Shown here: positions 26,187 through 35,902 of the stretch, one piece after another | Numbering within the stretch: position 1 is the first letter of the stretch | How the letters are laid out: every line of letters begins with the position of its first letter | Assembly: GCF_000373645.1 (NCBI RefSeq) | Contig: NZ_KB892001.1 | Span: 190,441 to 254,440, forward strand | Direction of reading: 5' to 3' | DNA: 64,000 bases | Source of the DNA: Streptomyces sp. ATexAB-D23 | Lineage (GTDB): Bacteria; Actinomycetota; Actinomycetes; Streptomycetales; Streptomycetaceae | Position numbers and translations under genes: made by a program | Notes under the pieces: model-generated | The model's database searches: none | Seen by the model: only the letters and a program-made list of their open reading frames with translations | What the model was told of the DNA's origin: nothing

Positions 26187-26729
26187 CTAGCCGATGCGCT
26201 CGTCGTTCCAGTCGGGAACCGTCGTGGTGCCGGAGACCCAGTCGCGTCGCAGCATCGCGTACCCGACGGCGTCATGCAGCGTGCCGTCGGACGCCGGCCA
26301 CGCGTCGCGGTAGTGCGCTTCCTTCACGTAACCGCACTTCTGGAAGGTACGGCGCATCACCGCGTTGTCCTGACGCGTGTTGCCCTCGATCCGCTGGACC
26401 AGGGGGAACTCGGCGAACACGTACTCCGTGAGCCAGGTCAGGGCCCCTTCCCCGAGGCCCTGGCCCCGGCGCTCGGAGCGGATCCGCAGATCGAACATCG
26501 GCGTGCGGTCGGACAGGTCCATCAGCCGGACGAAGCCGACGCGTTCACCGCCGGCCGTGATCCAGAACGTCCGGTTGTCCTGGTCGTCGTAGCTGCCCCC
26601 CGCGACCGACTTCCGGGCATCTGCCGGGTCGACGACGTCCGAGCCGTGAAACGGCCAGGTGTCGCCCGAGAGGAAGCCGACCAGCTCTTCGGCGTCGGCC
26701 GGCTCGAAGCGTTCGTAGGTGATCTCCAC
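26187..26729 (-). CDS. GNAT-family N-acetyltransferase (RimJ/RimL-like)
   Basis: A 180-residue GNAT fold. FDLRIRSERRGQGLGEGALTWLTEYVFAEF contains the acetyl-CoA pyrophosphate loop (R/Q-x-x-G-x-G/A, RRGQGLG), and RIEGNTRQDNAVMRRTFQKCGYVKEAHYRDAW is the RimJ/RimL-type C-terminal half. It would transfer acetyl from acetyl-CoA to an amine of a protein or small molecule; the substrate is unknown. It stands alone, convergent with the MFS gene. Confidence 0.88.
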   Translation of the reverse strand: MEITYERFEPADAEELVGFLSGDTWPFHGSDVVDPADARKSVAGGSYDDQDNRTFWITAGGERVGFVRLMDLSDRTPMFDLRIRSERRGQGLGEGALTWLTEYVFAEFPLVQRIEGNTRQDNAVMRRTFQKCGYVKEAHYRDAWPASDGTLHDAVGYAMLRRDWVSGTTTVPDWNDERIG

Positions 26730-27129
26730 GGCCGCACTCTAGTGACGGCGACACCGGCCCGAAACCGAATTTCCGGGCCGCCGAGAGGCCGCGAAACACC
26801 GCACCCGGGTCCCGCGTCCGCCGTGTTCGGCGGCCGCGACGGACCGGGTGCGGACAGGTGGGCGGCCGGGCCCGCGCAATCGCGGGACAGACCACCCGAC
26901 CGGAGATCAAGCCTTCCTGGTCTAGTGATCGGCCAGGTCGTGACCTGCGGGGATCTTCTTGCGGGACGCTGACCTGGCCTTTTGCTGTTGCCGGGTGCGT
27001 CGGTGCTCCGGCCTGCGGCTCTGGCCAGGGGCTGTGGCCCTTCCGCGACCCGGATGCGTCCGAGGACGGTGACGAGGACGGCGAGCAGCCGTGACGTCTC
27101 CGGCCGGACCGGGTCACCGGCCGGACGAG
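26730..27129. other. 400-bp gap with no supported gene
   Basis: Upstream of the GNAT gene and downstream of the flavodoxin pseudogene. Long open frames here on the minus strand have poor codon bias. One frame ends QQQKARSASRKKIPAGHDLA then DH and stop at about 26921, which resembles the basic tail of a transposase, but there is too little to call. I see no clear promoter or repeat. Confidence 0.4.
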
Positions 27130-27832
27130 TCACCGGATGGGCAGCCCGATGTCTCGCAGCCATGCTGCGACTTCGGTGTCGGCGTCCTTGACCTCTTCGC
27201 CGCGTACCGCGAGGCCCTCGGCGATGGTCGCGCCGGGGCAGGAGGCGGCGTAGTCGCGTTCGGTGGTGCCCAGGCCGCTCATGGCGTAGGTGGTGACCGG
27301 GTGGACTGTCCTGCCGCGGAAGTCGAGGGCTTCGGTGAACGCCGTCATGATCATGGGCGCCCGGACGTTCCAGATGGGGCCGGCCAGGAGGATGGTGTCG
27401 TAGCCGTCGAGGGAGGGCGAGCGGCCCTCGACGGCTGGGCGGGCGTCGGTGTCCTGCTCACGGACGTTGCGCTTCACGGTGTCGTCGTAGTCGTGCGGGT
27501 AGCGGGCGGCGGCCTGGATGCGATAGGTGTCGCAGACGATGCGGCTGCCGATCTTCTCGGCGAGCGTCTCGGTGTTGCCGACCTTCAGGTCCGTGCGGCC
27601 CCCGTAGTAGTAGTTCTCGCCCAGGGCGGGAGAAGTAGGCCAGCAGGATTCGTTTCACGTTGCTTCCGCTCGTCGTGGCGGACTGGGAGGCGGCTGGGGT
27701 GCTGGACCGCGGTGAGGATGGTGAGCAACCTGGCAGGGGGGTCGCGCCCACAGCGGCTGTTGTGGTCAGCAGCGCCCCGCGCAGGACGGCGCGCCGACCG
27801 GGCAGGGCGCCGTGGCGCGGTGGTTTGATCAT
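27130..27832 (-). pseudogene. Flavodoxin-like lipoprotein gene broken by a 1-bp frameshift
   Basis: Reading from ATG 27832 gives a twin-arginine lipoprotein signal (RRAVLRGALLTTTAAVGATPLPGC, lipobox LPGC), a linker, then KRILLAYFSRPG, the start of a flavodoxin phosphate loop. There the frame is lost; shifting by one base at the C run 27620-27622 continues as GENYYYGGRTDLKVGNTETLA and runs to the stop at 27130 with IL LAGPIWNVRAP and a typical flavodoxin end. An extra base in this run explains the break. Repaired, it is about 234 residues: an FMN-binding electron carrier on the outer membrane face. It may be a true inactivating mutation or a sequencing error. Confidence 0.8.
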
Positions 27833-27927
27833 GGTGGGCTGCTCCCGGTGAACCGTGGAAGCCGGGCGGGTGCCCCAGGCAATCGCCTTGAGGACACCCG
27901 CGGCCGGCGAGGGGCAGGTCGAGGCGT

Positions 27928-28779
27928 TCAGCTCCCCAGGCGGCGCGCTGCGAGCCAGGTGACCATTTCGGGGTCGTGGTGGTCGAAGAACAGGGTGCTG
28001 CCGGTGTCGAGGGTGGCGATCTGGGCCAGCTGCTCGTCGGTGAGCTCGAAGTCGAAGACGTCGAGGTTTTCGGCCATGCGCTCGGCGCGCACGGACTTGG
28101 GGATGGCGATGACGCCGCGCTGGGTGAGCCAGCGAAGTACGACCTGGGCGACGGACTTGTCGTACTCCTTGCCGATCTCGGCGAGGAGCGGGTTGGTGAA
28201 CAGGTCGTTCTTGCCTTCGGCGAAGCCGCCCCAGGACTGGATCTGTACCCCGTGCTCGCGCATGAGTTCCTGGTAGTCGGCGCGCTGGAAGAAGGGGTGG
28301 GTCTCGATCTGGTTGACCTGCGGGGTGATCTCGTTGTTGATGATCAGGTCGATCAGCCGGTCGGGGTAGAAGTTGGCGACGCCGATCGCCCTCGCCAGGC
28401 CCTCGCGGTTGAGCGCTTCCATGGCACGCCACTGGCCGTAGACGTCGCCGAAGGGCTGGTGCATCAGATACAGGTCGAGGTGGTCCAGGCCCAGCTTGGT
28501 CAGGGACGTCTCGAACGCGCGGCGGGTGTTGTCCTGGGCGGGGGCGTCCTGGACCCACAGCTTGGTGGTGACGAACAGTTCCTCGCGCGTGATGCCGCTG
28601 GAGGCGATGGCTCGGCCGACGGCTTCTTCGTTGCCGTAGGCGGCGGCGGTGTCCAGCAGACGGTAGCCGGCGGCCAGGGCCTCGGAGACGGCGCGCTCGG
28701 TGTCCTCGGCGGGGATCTGGTAGACGCCGAAGCCGAGGAGCGGCATCGCGACGCCGTTGTTCAGGGTGACGGTCTGCAT
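27928..28779 (-). CDS. Aldo-keto reductase (AKR5-type 2,5-diketogluconate reductase-like)
   Basis: A 283-residue NADPH-dependent (alpha/beta)8 reductase. The catalytic tetrad is complete: Asp in [11 protein letters not shown], Tyr in the same motif, Lys in VTTKLW and His in YLMHQPFG (Asp43, Tyr48, Lys73, His107 from the chosen start). The cofactor site [21 protein letters not shown] is also present. ATG 28779 has AAGGA ten bases upstream; GTG 28797 is an in-frame alternative. It is third of four genes on this strand, all oxidoreductases, and should share control by the divergent XRE gene. The substrate is a small aldehyde or ketone, not identifiable. Confidence 0.9.
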   Translation of the reverse strand: MQTVTLNNGVAMPLLGFGVYQIPAEDTERAVSEALAAGYRLLDTAAAYGNEEAVGRAIASSGITREELFVTTKLWVQDAPAQDNTRRAFETSLTKLGLDHLDLYLMHQPFGDVYGQWRAMEALNREGLARAIGVANFYPDRLIDLIINNEITPQVNQIETHPFFQRADYQELMREHGVQIQSWGGFAEGKNDLFTNPLLAEIGKEYDKSVAQVVLRWLTQRGVIAIPKSVRAERMAENLDVFDFELTDEQLAQIATLDTGSTLFFDHHDPEMVTWLAARRLGS

Positions 28780-28814
28780 GAGCGGGATGTCCTTCACGGT
28801 GTGGGGGCGGGTGG

Positions 28815-29843
28815 TCAGGGGCGGATGAGGGCCTTGACGACCTGGCGGTCGGCCATGGCCCGGTAGGCGTCCGGTGTCCGGTCGAGGGGGAAGGCCCGGT
28901 CGAAGACGCGGCCGGGGGTGATGGTGCCGTCCAGGACGTAGGGCAGCAGCTCGGGTATGTAGGCGCGGGCAGGGCTGGCGCCGCCGGTCAGGGTGATGTT
29001 GCGCATGAACTCGGCCGGGCCGATCGGTCCCTGTTCGTACTGGGGGACGCCCAGACGGCTGATGGTGCCGCCGTCCAGGACCGCCCCGAGCGCGGTGTCG
29101 AAGGCCGGGCGGGTGCCCACGGCCTCGATGACCTTGTCCACGCCGCCGGTCAGCTCGCGGATGCGGGCGATTCCCTCCTCGCCGCGCTCGGCGACCACGT
29201 CGGTGGCACCGAACTCACGGCCCAGGCTGGTGCGGGTTTCGTGGCGGCCGGCGAGCACGATTCGCTCGGCGCCCAGCCGCTTCGCGGCGATCACGGCGCA
29301 CAGGCCGACCGCGCCGTCTCCGACGACCAGCACCGCATCGCCGCGGCCGATGCCGGCGGTGACGGCGCCGTGGTGGCCGGTGGTCATCACGTCGGAGAGG
29401 GCGAGCAGCGAGGGCAGCAGCGCGGAGTCGGCGGTCACCGGCAGCTTCACCAGGGTGCCCTCCGCGTGCGGGACGCGTACGGCTTCGCCCTGGCCTCCGT
29501 CGACGCCGTCGAGGCCGTACCGGCCGCCGTTGCGGCAGGAGATGTGCAGGCCCTTGGCACAGTAGTCGCAGGTGTTGTCACTGTAGGTGAACGGGGTTAC
29601 GGCCAGATCACCGGTCTTCAGCCCGGTCACGTCCGGACCGGTGTCCTCGACGACGCCGAGGAACTCGTGGCCCATGGGGCGGCCGGTGCCGGTGGCGGGC
29701 ATCGAGGCGTAGGGCCACAGGTCGCTGCCGCACACACAGGACGCGACGACGCGCACCACGGCGTCGGTGGGCTGGACGATCTCGGGGTCGGGCCGGTCCT
29801 CGACGCGGACGTCACCGGCTCCGTGCATCACTGCTGCACGCAT
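28815..29843 (-). CDS. Zinc-dependent alcohol dehydrogenase family protein
   Basis: A 342-residue MDR protein. The catalytic zinc site is Cys38 and His59-Glu60 (GHEFLG). The structural-zinc lobe has Cys92, Cys95 and Cys103, while the first expected Cys is Asp89, so that site may be weakened. The Rossmann fold has [22 protein letters not shown]. It would oxidise an alcohol or reduce an aldehyde with NAD(P). It lies between two aldo-keto reductases (35-bp and 47-bp gaps), suggesting a detoxification or secondary-metabolite operon. Confidence 0.9.
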   Translation of the reverse strand: MRAAVMHGAGDVRVEDRPDPEIVQPTDAVVRVVASCVCGSDLWPYASMPATGTGRPMGHEFLGVVEDTGPDVTGLKTGDLAVTPFTYSDNTCDYCAKGLHISCRNGGRYGLDGVDGGQGEAVRVPHAEGTLVKLPVTADSALLPSLLALSDVMTTGHHGAVTAGIGRGDAVLVVGDGAVGLCAVIAAKRLGAERIVLAGRHETRTSLGREFGATDVVAERGEEGIARIRELTGGVDKVIEAVGTRPAFDTALGAVLDGGTISRLGVPQYEQGPIGPAEFMRNITLTGGASPARAYIPELLPYVLDGTITPGRVFDRAFPLDRTPDAYRAMADRQVVKALIRP

Positions 29844-29890
29844 CAGGGGTACTGCTCCAAACGGGGGTCGTACGAGGTGGCGCGGAGAAA

Positions 29891-30868
<978 letters not shown>

Positions 30869-31086
30869 CTCGCCCTCTTCCGATCATGGGTCTTACCCGG
30901 TCTTTCACTCTGGCCCGGCCCGGCAGGCCGTGCCCGTCGAAGCCGGGGCGGGAGGGAACAGGCCGGCGTCTTCCTCATCCACCTTCACCCGGATCGTTCG
31001 CGCGTGGCAGGGCGAGCTCTTCGGGGGTAATGGCAGGGCCCCCCTCCCGGCTGCGCGGCGGGTGCCGGGCGGGTGAGACTGGAGTC

Positions 31087-31983
31087 ATGGCATCCCGGAG
31101 CGCGAACAGCGAGGGCGCCGAGCTGGGCCGCTTCCTGCGCGCCCGCCGCACCCGGACCAGCCCCGAACACGTCGGCCTCACCGTCGGCGCCGGCATCCGC
31201 CGCACCCCCGGCCTGCGCCGCGAGGAGCTGGCCACTCTCGCCGGCATCAGCATCGACTACTACGTACGCCTGGAACGCGGCAAGGAAACCCGCCCCAGCC
31301 CCGCCGTCCTCGACTCCCTCGCCCGCGCCCTGCACATGGACGACCAGGAGCATCAGCACCTGCGCGAGCTCGCCGCGCGGGCCGCCCGCTACGCCCCTGA
31401 ACCGCCCCCGGCCCCCAGCCGCACCGTGCGCCCCCACCTGAAACTGCTGCTGGAATCGCTGCGGCCGAACCCCGCCTACGTCATCAGCCGCAGCATGGAC
31501 ATGCTCGCCTGGAACCCCGGCGGCCTCGCCCTGTACGCGGGCCTTGAGGACTGGCCGGCCAAACACCGCAACCTCGCCCGCTACCTCTTCCTCCACCCGG
31601 CCTCGCGCACCCTGTTCACCGACTGGGACCGCCAGATCACCGCCTGCGTCGCCCGCCTGCGGGCCGTCGCCGGGACCGCTCCCGACGCCCCGGACCTGAC
31701 CAACCTCGTCGGCGAACTCCTCCTCAAGAGCCCCGACTTCGCCCGGCTGTGGGAACGCTACGAGGTCACCGGCCGTAAACCCGTACAGAAGACGTTCCAC
31801 CACCCCCGCGTCGGCACCCTCACGCTCACCTCCCAGTCCATGCAGCTGGAAGGCACCCCCGGCCAGCGCGTCGGCGTCTACACCGCCGAACCCGGCACCC
31901 CCGACCACGACACCATGCTCCTGCTCGACATGACCGCGCCCGCAGCCGCACCCGACCGGGAAGTCCCGCACGCATCGCCCTGA
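31087..31983 (+). CDS. XRE-family regulator with MmyB-like ligand domain
   Basis: A 298-residue regulator. The helix-turn-helix is at about 30-85 (RRTPGLRREELATLAGISIDYYVRLERGKETRPSPAVLDSLARAL), followed by an MmyB-type PAS-like domain (LLESLRPNPAYVISRSMDMLAWNPGGLAL; FLHPASRTLFTDWD). This build is common for regulators that sit divergent to short-chain dehydrogenase or aldo-keto reductase genes. MmyB-type domains bind fatty-acid-like ligands. It is the likely controller of the oxidoreductase run on the other strand. Confidence 0.93.
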   Translation: MASRSANSEGAELGRFLRARRTRTSPEHVGLTVGAGIRRTPGLRREELATLAGISIDYYVRLERGKETRPSPAVLDSLARALHMDDQEHQHLRELAARAARYAPEPPPAPSRTVRPHLKLLLESLRPNPAYVISRSMDMLAWNPGGLALYAGLEDWPAKHRNLARYLFLHPASRTLFTDWDRQITACVARLRAVAGTAPDAPDLTNLVGELLLKSPDFARLWERYEVTGRKPVQKTFHHPRVGTLTLTSQSMQLEGTPGQRVGVYTAEPGTPDHDTMLLLDMTAPAAAPDREVPHASP

Positions 31984-32011
31984 TCGCTGTTCGCGCAAAC
32001 GGGCCGAGCGT

Positions 32012-32161
32012 ATGCGGGTCGCGGCCCGGTATCTGTTTCGTACGCATGCCGGCCTCTGCCGCTTCGCTCCGGGCGCCCCTCAGACGTGGATGCCGCTGGC
32101 TCGGGCGGACATCGAGCTGTCCACGCGGATCAATGTCCTCATCGCCGAGGGGCCCCTGTGA
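32012..32161 (+). CDS. Small hypothetical protein, 49 residues
   Basis: ATG 32012 opens a frame MRVAARYLFRTHAGLCRFAP...WMPLARADIELSTRINVLIA that ends at TGA 32159-32161. It is followed at once by two more tiny frames, each sharing a 4-nt GTGA/ATGA overlap. The overlaps and the hydrophobic/acidic C-terminal part argue that it is real. I recall similar small genes near integrative elements of Streptomyces, but the family is unnamed to me. Confidence 0.5.
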   Translation: MRVAARYLFRTHAGLCRFAPGAPQTWMPLARADIELSTRINVLIAEGPL

Positions 32162-32247
32162 GCCGACAGGCGCCCGAGTGGATCTACCTCAGCGTTCTGG
32201 CGGGCCTCACGGTTCTGCTCGTCGCCGGAATCCGGGCAAGCCGATGA
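32158..32247 (+). CDS. Single-pass membrane micropeptide, 29 residues
   Basis: GTG 32158 to TGA 32247 encodes a short polar start (MSRQAPEW), one hydrophobic helix (IYLSVLAGLTVLLVAGI) and RASR. The start overlaps the stop of the upstream gene (GTGA) and its stop overlaps the next start (ATGA). A small SpdB-like or holin-like peptide is possible; no function is known. Confidence 0.5.
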   Translation: MSRQAPEWIYLSVLAGLTVLLVAGIRASR

Positions 32248-32606
32248 ACGGCACTCATGCGCTTACGACCGTCACCGTGACCCCGGCGCAGGTTCGCGCC
32301 GGCGACCTCGTCCGCTGCGAGGGGTCGTGGCGAACGATCCGGGATCTCCGCCGCACCGAGCGCGGCGGAAGGGCTGCCGTGATCAACGGCCTGCCGGGCG
32401 TCTGGAAGCTCCCCAGCACCTTCGACGTGATGCGTCCTGCCCGCCGAAGTCAAGGCTCCGTCCCGGGGGGGAGGGAAGCTCTCCCCGGGGGCGGTAGTCG
32501 GCCCTCGGCTCGCTCTGTCCGCCCCTCCTCCCTGTGGCAGACGGATCGGGCCGAGGCCCGCGCCGACGCGGGCCGACCCTCGATCTCCCGCCCGGCCGCT
32601 GCTTGA
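32244..32606 (+). CDS. Small hypothetical protein (element-associated type)
   Basis: ATG 32244 opens MNGTHALTTVTVTPAQVRAG, then DLVRCEGSWRTIRDLRRTERGGRAAVINGLPGVWKLPSTFDVM. This first 70-residue part looks like a compact beta fold seen in small Streptomyces proteins near integrative elements. The remaining 50 residues (PSARSVRPSSLWQTDRAEAR...) are low in complexity, so the native end may once have been near codon 70. It closes the run of three overlapping small genes, with a hairpin about 100 bp downstream. Confidence 0.55.
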   Translation: MNGTHALTTVTVTPAQVRAGDLVRCEGSWRTIRDLRRTERGGRAAVINGLPGVWKLPSTFDVMRPARRSQGSVPGGREALPGGGSRPSARSVRPSSLWQTDRAEARADAGRPSISRPAAA

Positions 32607-32710
32607 CGGTCGCGGCCGGGCGGGCTCGCCCAAGCCAGAAGAGCGCCGATGTCATTCGAACCGCATGACCTGGTGGGGGCCCTGACCACTGGCCCTCCCA
32701 TTTCACACGG

Positions 32711-32745
32711 GAGAGGCCCAGCCGCGAAAAGCGGCCGGGCCTCTC
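32711..32745. terminator. Bidirectional terminator downstream of sodN
   Basis: Nine-bp arm GAGAGGCCC pairs with GGGCCTCTC, with an inner 5-bp stem (GCCGC/GCGGC) and a GAAAA loop; only one mismatch. It lies 51 bp past the sodN stop and also downstream of the small genes on the plus strand. Confidence 0.85.
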
Positions 32746-32795
32746 TCGTTCCTGCTCTGACCTGCGGTCCGGCCGACGGCCGAACCGGCGGCCGA

Positions 32796-33191
32796 TCAAG
32801 CCTTCTTGGTCTCCCAGAAGATCTTGTCGATCTCGGCGATCAGGTCCAGCGCCTTCTGGCCCGTGGCCGGGTCGGTCGAGCCCTTGGCGGCCGAGAGGGC
32901 CTTCAGGGCGTCGTTGACCAGCTGGTGCAGCTCCGGGTACTTCTCGAAGTGCGGGGGCTTGAAGTAGTCGCTCCAGAGCACCGAGACGTGGTGCTTGGCG
33001 AGCTCGGCGCGCTGTTCCTTGATGACCACCGCGCGGGCCCGGAAGTGCGGGTCATCGTTGGCCTGGTACTTCTCCTGGACGGCCTTGACGGACTCCGCCT
33101 CGATGCGGGCCTGGGCCGGGTCGTACACGCCGCAGGGCAGGTCGCAGTGAGCGCTGACCTTCACCTTGGGGGCAAACAGGCGGGAAAGCAT
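32796..33191 (-). CDS. sodN: Nickel superoxide dismutase precursor
   Basis: A 131-residue precursor. The first 14 residues (MLSRLFAPKVKVSA) are removed to expose the nickel hook HCDLPCGVYDP: the new N-terminal His, Cys2 and Cys6 bind Ni, and Tyr9 gates the active site. The remainder is the four-helix bundle of Ni-SOD, a cytoplasmic hexamer that dismutates superoxide. ATG 33191 has AAGGA upstream. In S. coelicolor the gene is induced by nickel through Nur and a sodF-derived small RNA. Its processing protease SodX is encoded divergently, 199 bp away. Confidence 0.97.
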   Translation of the reverse strand: MLSRLFAPKVKVSAHCDLPCGVYDPAQARIEAESVKAVQEKYQANDDPHFRARAVVIKEQRAELAKHHVSVLWSDYFKPPHFEKYPELHQLVNDALKALSAAKGSTDPATGQKALDLIAEIDKIFWETKKA

Positions 33192-33390
33192 GGAGCTGTC
33201 CTTCCTCGTGATCGTCTTCTCAGGTGGGACATTACTCCGTGAGAAGCCTCTTTTTGCGGGTGCCCCCAGGGGCTTAGGCCAAAAGTCCGGGATGGGGATG
33301 GGTCCGGTGGCCGAATGTACGAAACGCTGTGGGGGACGGTGTACTGGACGGACCGGGGAGGTGCCGGAGGAGATGAGGGAGGTACCGGAG

Positions 33391-33831
33391 GTGCCTGAGC
33401 TGGCCGATGAGCAGCCCGCGCGGGGGCTGGCGGCGCGGGTGCCGTTCCAGGTGGTGGAGGTGACGGGGCCCTCGATGGTGCCCACGCTCCACCACGGGGA
33501 CTGGCTTCTCGTGCAGTACGGGGCGCCGGTGCGCCCCGGGGACGTGGTGATTCTGCGCCATCCGTTCCAGCAGGACCTGCTGGTCGTCAAGCGGGCCGTG
33601 GAGCGGCGGGCCGGGGGCTGGTGGGTGCTGGGGGACAACAGTTACGCGGGCGGGGACAGCACGGACTACGGGACGGTGCCCGAGGAGCTGGTGCTCGCCC
33701 GGGTCCGGGCCCGCTACCGGCCGCTGACGAAGGATCAGCGCTCGGTGCGCGGGGTGGTGGCCTGGGCGGTCTCCGCGCTGCGGCCGGTCTCGGCGGCGCG
33801 CTCGGTCTCCAGGCGCTTGCGGGCCCGGTAG
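33391..33831 (+). CDS. sodX: SodX, signal-peptidase-like maturation protease for Ni-SOD
   Basis: A 146-residue S26/S24-like protease lacking a clear membrane helix. The catalytic serine is in GPSMVPTLHHGDWLLV, the lysine in DLLVVKRAVERR, and GDNSYAGGDSTDYG is the third signal-peptidase box. It should cut the SodN propeptide before the nickel hook. I prefer GTG 33391, with GGAGG eight bases upstream; ATG 33373 in the same frame is possible. Its last 97 bases overlap the convergent CGNR gene. Confidence 0.9.
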   Translation: MPELADEQPARGLAARVPFQVVEVTGPSMVPTLHHGDWLLVQYGAPVRPGDVVILRHPFQQDLLVVKRAVERRAGGWWVLGDNSYAGGDSTDYGTVPEELVLARVRARYRPLTKDQRSVRGVVAWAVSALRPVSAARSVSRRLRAR

Positions 33832-34364
33832 GCGGCCACGTTGGCGCGGGTCGCGCAGCGGTCCGAGCAGTAGCGGCGGGAGCGGTTGGTCGAGGTGTCC
33901 AGGTAGGCGTTGCGGCAGGGCGCGGCCTCGCACAGGCCGAGCCGGTCCACGCCGTACGAGGTGAGGTGGAACGCCAGGCCCATGGCGGCGATCGCGGCGT
34001 AGCCCGCGGTCGCGTTGGACGGGTGGTCGGCCAGGTGCATGTGCCAGTCCGGCTTGCCGTCCGCGTCGCGGATGTCGTGGCCGGAGACCTGCGGGCTGAC
34101 CGGGAACTCCAGCAGCAGCGAGTTCAGCAGGTCGACCGCGAGCCGCTCGTCCCCGGTGTCGGCGGCCTCGAACACCGTGCGCAGCCGGGCCCGTACGGAC
34201 CGGAACCGGGTGACGTCCGCGTCGGTCGCCCGCCGGGCCGCCTGGCCGTTGACGCCGAACAGGTCCCGGACCGCTTCGACCGAGGTGAGGACGTCCTTGT
34301 TGCGGGCCGGTTCCTCGGTGTTGACCAGGCGCACGGCGTAGTCCGAGTAATAGGCCAGTTCCAC
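33735..34364 (-). CDS. CGNR zinc-finger regulatory protein
   Basis: A 209-residue protein with an ABATE-like N-terminal domain (YYSDYAVRLVNTEEPARNKDVLTSVEAVRDLF) and a CGNR-type zinc finger: LGLCEAAPCRNAYLDTSTNRSRRYCSDRCATRANVAAYRAR. Such proteins are thought to bind DNA and sense stress metabolites. The end runs antisense into sodX by 97 bp, so the tail composition (ETGRSAETAQATTPRTER) may be shaped by that overlap. Confidence 0.9.
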   Translation of the reverse strand: MELAYYSDYAVRLVNTEEPARNKDVLTSVEAVRDLFGVNGQAARRATDADVTRFRSVRARLRTVFEAADTGDERLAVDLLNSLLLEFPVSPQVSGHDIRDADGKPDWHMHLADHPSNATAGYAAIAAMGLAFHLTSYGVDRLGLCEAAPCRNAYLDTSTNRSRRYCSDRCATRANVAAYRARKRLETERAAETGRSAETAQATTPRTER

Positions 34365-34575
34365 GAATAGTCCTTACGGCGTCGGTCCATGGGCTGTGCG
34401 GTGCGGTCGTAATGGGTCGTTAAGGGTACAGGGTATTACGGGTCCGGGGGGCCGTGGCCCGTATGCCTGCGCGGCCTCCATTTTTCCTGCCCGGCTGCCG
34501 CAACCTCCGCCGCACCCCACCGCACTGGAAGGGTGAGACGGTCCGCACCCGCGGGCCGGGGGAAGGACACCGAGG

Positions 34576-35064
34576 ATGCGGAGCGATGAGCACGCCGCGC
34601 TGCACGCCTTCGTCGAGAGCCGCCGCACCGCCCTGTTCCGCAGCGCGTTCCTGCTCTGCGGTGACCGGCACGAGGCGGAGGACCTGGTCCAGACGGCTCT
34701 GGTCAAGGTGGTGCTCGGGGCGCGGCGGCACGGGCGGCTCGACAACATCGAGGCGTACGCGCGCAAAACCCTGGTCAACACCTTCATCGCGGCCCGCCGC
34801 CGGTTCTGGCGACGCGAGCAGGCGTACGGGGAACTGCCCGACCGCGCCGCCCAGGCGCCCGACACGGACACGGGCCTGGCGGTCCGGGCGGCGCTCGCCC
34901 GGCTCACGCCCAGGCAGCGGGCGGTGCTGGTGCTGCGGTACTGGGAGGACCTGAGCGTCGAGGCCACCGCCGAGATGCTCGGGATGCGGGAGAACACGGT
35001 CAAGAGCCACGCGGCTCGGGGATTGGCGGCGCTGCGCGCCGAGATGGCGGAGGCATTGGTATGA
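34576..35064 (+). CDS. ECF sigma factor, SigE-family (Streptomyces type)
   Basis: A 162-residue ECF sigma factor. Region 2 is HAFVESRRTALFRSAFLLCGDRHEAEDLVQTALVKVV, and region 4 is LTPRQRAVLVLRYWEDLSVEATAEMLGMRENTVKSHAARGLAALR. It matches the SigE/SACE short class found in many copies in Streptomyces. The start ATG 34576 is preceded by GAAGGA. It overlaps the next gene by 4 nt (ATGA), which probably encodes its membrane partner. Confidence 0.92.
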   Translation: MRSDEHAALHAFVESRRTALFRSAFLLCGDRHEAEDLVQTALVKVVLGARRHGRLDNIEAYARKTLVNTFIAARRRFWRREQAYGELPDRAAQAPDTDTGLAVRAALARLTPRQRAVLVLRYWEDLSVEATAEMLGMRENTVKSHAARGLAALRAEMAEALV

Positions 35065-35837
35065 GCGACCAGGTGCGTGAACTGCTGCGGAGGGCCGCCG
35101 AGGACGCGGGGCGGCCGGTGATCAGTACGGATGCGGTCTACGCCAAGGCCGCGCGGGTGCGGTGGCGGCGCAGGGCCGGGGTGTCGGCGGGGGCGGTGTG
35201 CACGGTGGCGCTGGGGGCGTTCGTCGTGCCCCAGCTCGCCTCCCCGGAGGCTCGGGCGCCGCAGACCTCGTCCGTCGCGGCGCCGGCCGAGCCCAGCGGC
35301 ACCGGACGGGCGGCGCGGCTGACCCAGCTGCTGCCCAGCGGTGTCGGCTCGGTCGAGGAGGTGTCGTTCGCCGACATCATCAAGCACGCGTCGCCGCTGC
35401 CGCCCGAGCCGCCCAGGGCCGGGCCGCTGGACGGGCAGTACGCGGTCCGCAAGGACGGCGGCGTCGGCTATCTGACCGTCGACGTCAGGGACGCCAAGGC
35501 GGTGGAGCGGAAGCTGGGCGGCAGCCCGCGGGTCAAGGACCTGTGCAAGGTGGCGAACGGGGAGCCGGCCCGTACGGACTGTGTGCGCGAGGAGCTTTCG
35601 GACGGGCGGGTGCTCACCGTCTGGAGCGACGCGATGGACTACGGCGACGGCACCCCGCACTGGGGTCCGGAGCTGGCCGCCCGGCTCGTCCTCGCCGACG
35701 GCGGCGAACTGAACGTGCGCGACAGCACCGGCTTCGAGGCCGACATCGTGCAGGGGCCGCTCCTCAAGTCCCCGCCGCTCACCCGCGCGCAGCTGCGGGA
35801 GCTGGTGCTCAGCCCGGAGCTGCTGCCGAAGACGTGA
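35061..35837 (+). CDS. Membrane protein paired with the ECF sigma factor, possible anti-sigma factor
   Basis: A 258-residue protein with a short cytoplasmic head (MSDQVRELLRRAAEDAGRPVISTDAVYAKA), one membrane helix (AGVSAGAVCTVALGAFVVPQL, about 38-58) and an extracytoplasmic part. This layout is standard for partners of SigE-family ECF factors, though no zinc-binding ZAS motif (HxxxCxxC) is seen. I infer an anti-sigma or sensor role from coupling and topology only. Confidence 0.75.
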   Translation: MSDQVRELLRRAAEDAGRPVISTDAVYAKAARVRWRRRAGVSAGAVCTVALGAFVVPQLASPEARAPQTSSVAAPAEPSGTGRAARLTQLLPSGVGSVEEVSFADIIKHASPLPPEPPRAGPLDGQYAVRKDGGVGYLTVDVRDAKAVERKLGGSPRVKDLCKVANGEPARTDCVREELSDGRVLTVWSDAMDYGDGTPHWGPELAARLVLADGGELNVRDSTGFEADIVQGPLLKSPPLTRAQLRELVLSPELLPKT

Positions 35838-35844
35838 CGCGGGC

Positions 35845-35898
35845 GGGGGCGTGGGCGGGAACGGGGGCGTGGGCGGGAACGGGGGCGTGGGCGGGAAC
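35845..35898 (+). repeat. 18-bp tandem repeat, three copies
   Basis: GGGGGCGTGGGCGGGAAC is repeated three times without mismatch directly after the stop codon at 35837. Confidence 0.9.
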
Positions 35899-35902
35899 GG
35901 GA

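Noticed and set aside
26522..27163. Minus-strand frame and a basic C-terminal tail resembling a transposase remnant near 26921-27060
   Set aside because: Only some 25 residues look protein-like and codon bias is weak; too little to call an insertion sequence.
33192..33390. A Nur box in front of sodN
   Set aside because: I looked for the TGCAA-N5-TTGCA pattern and found no convincing match; control in S. coelicolor is partly indirect.
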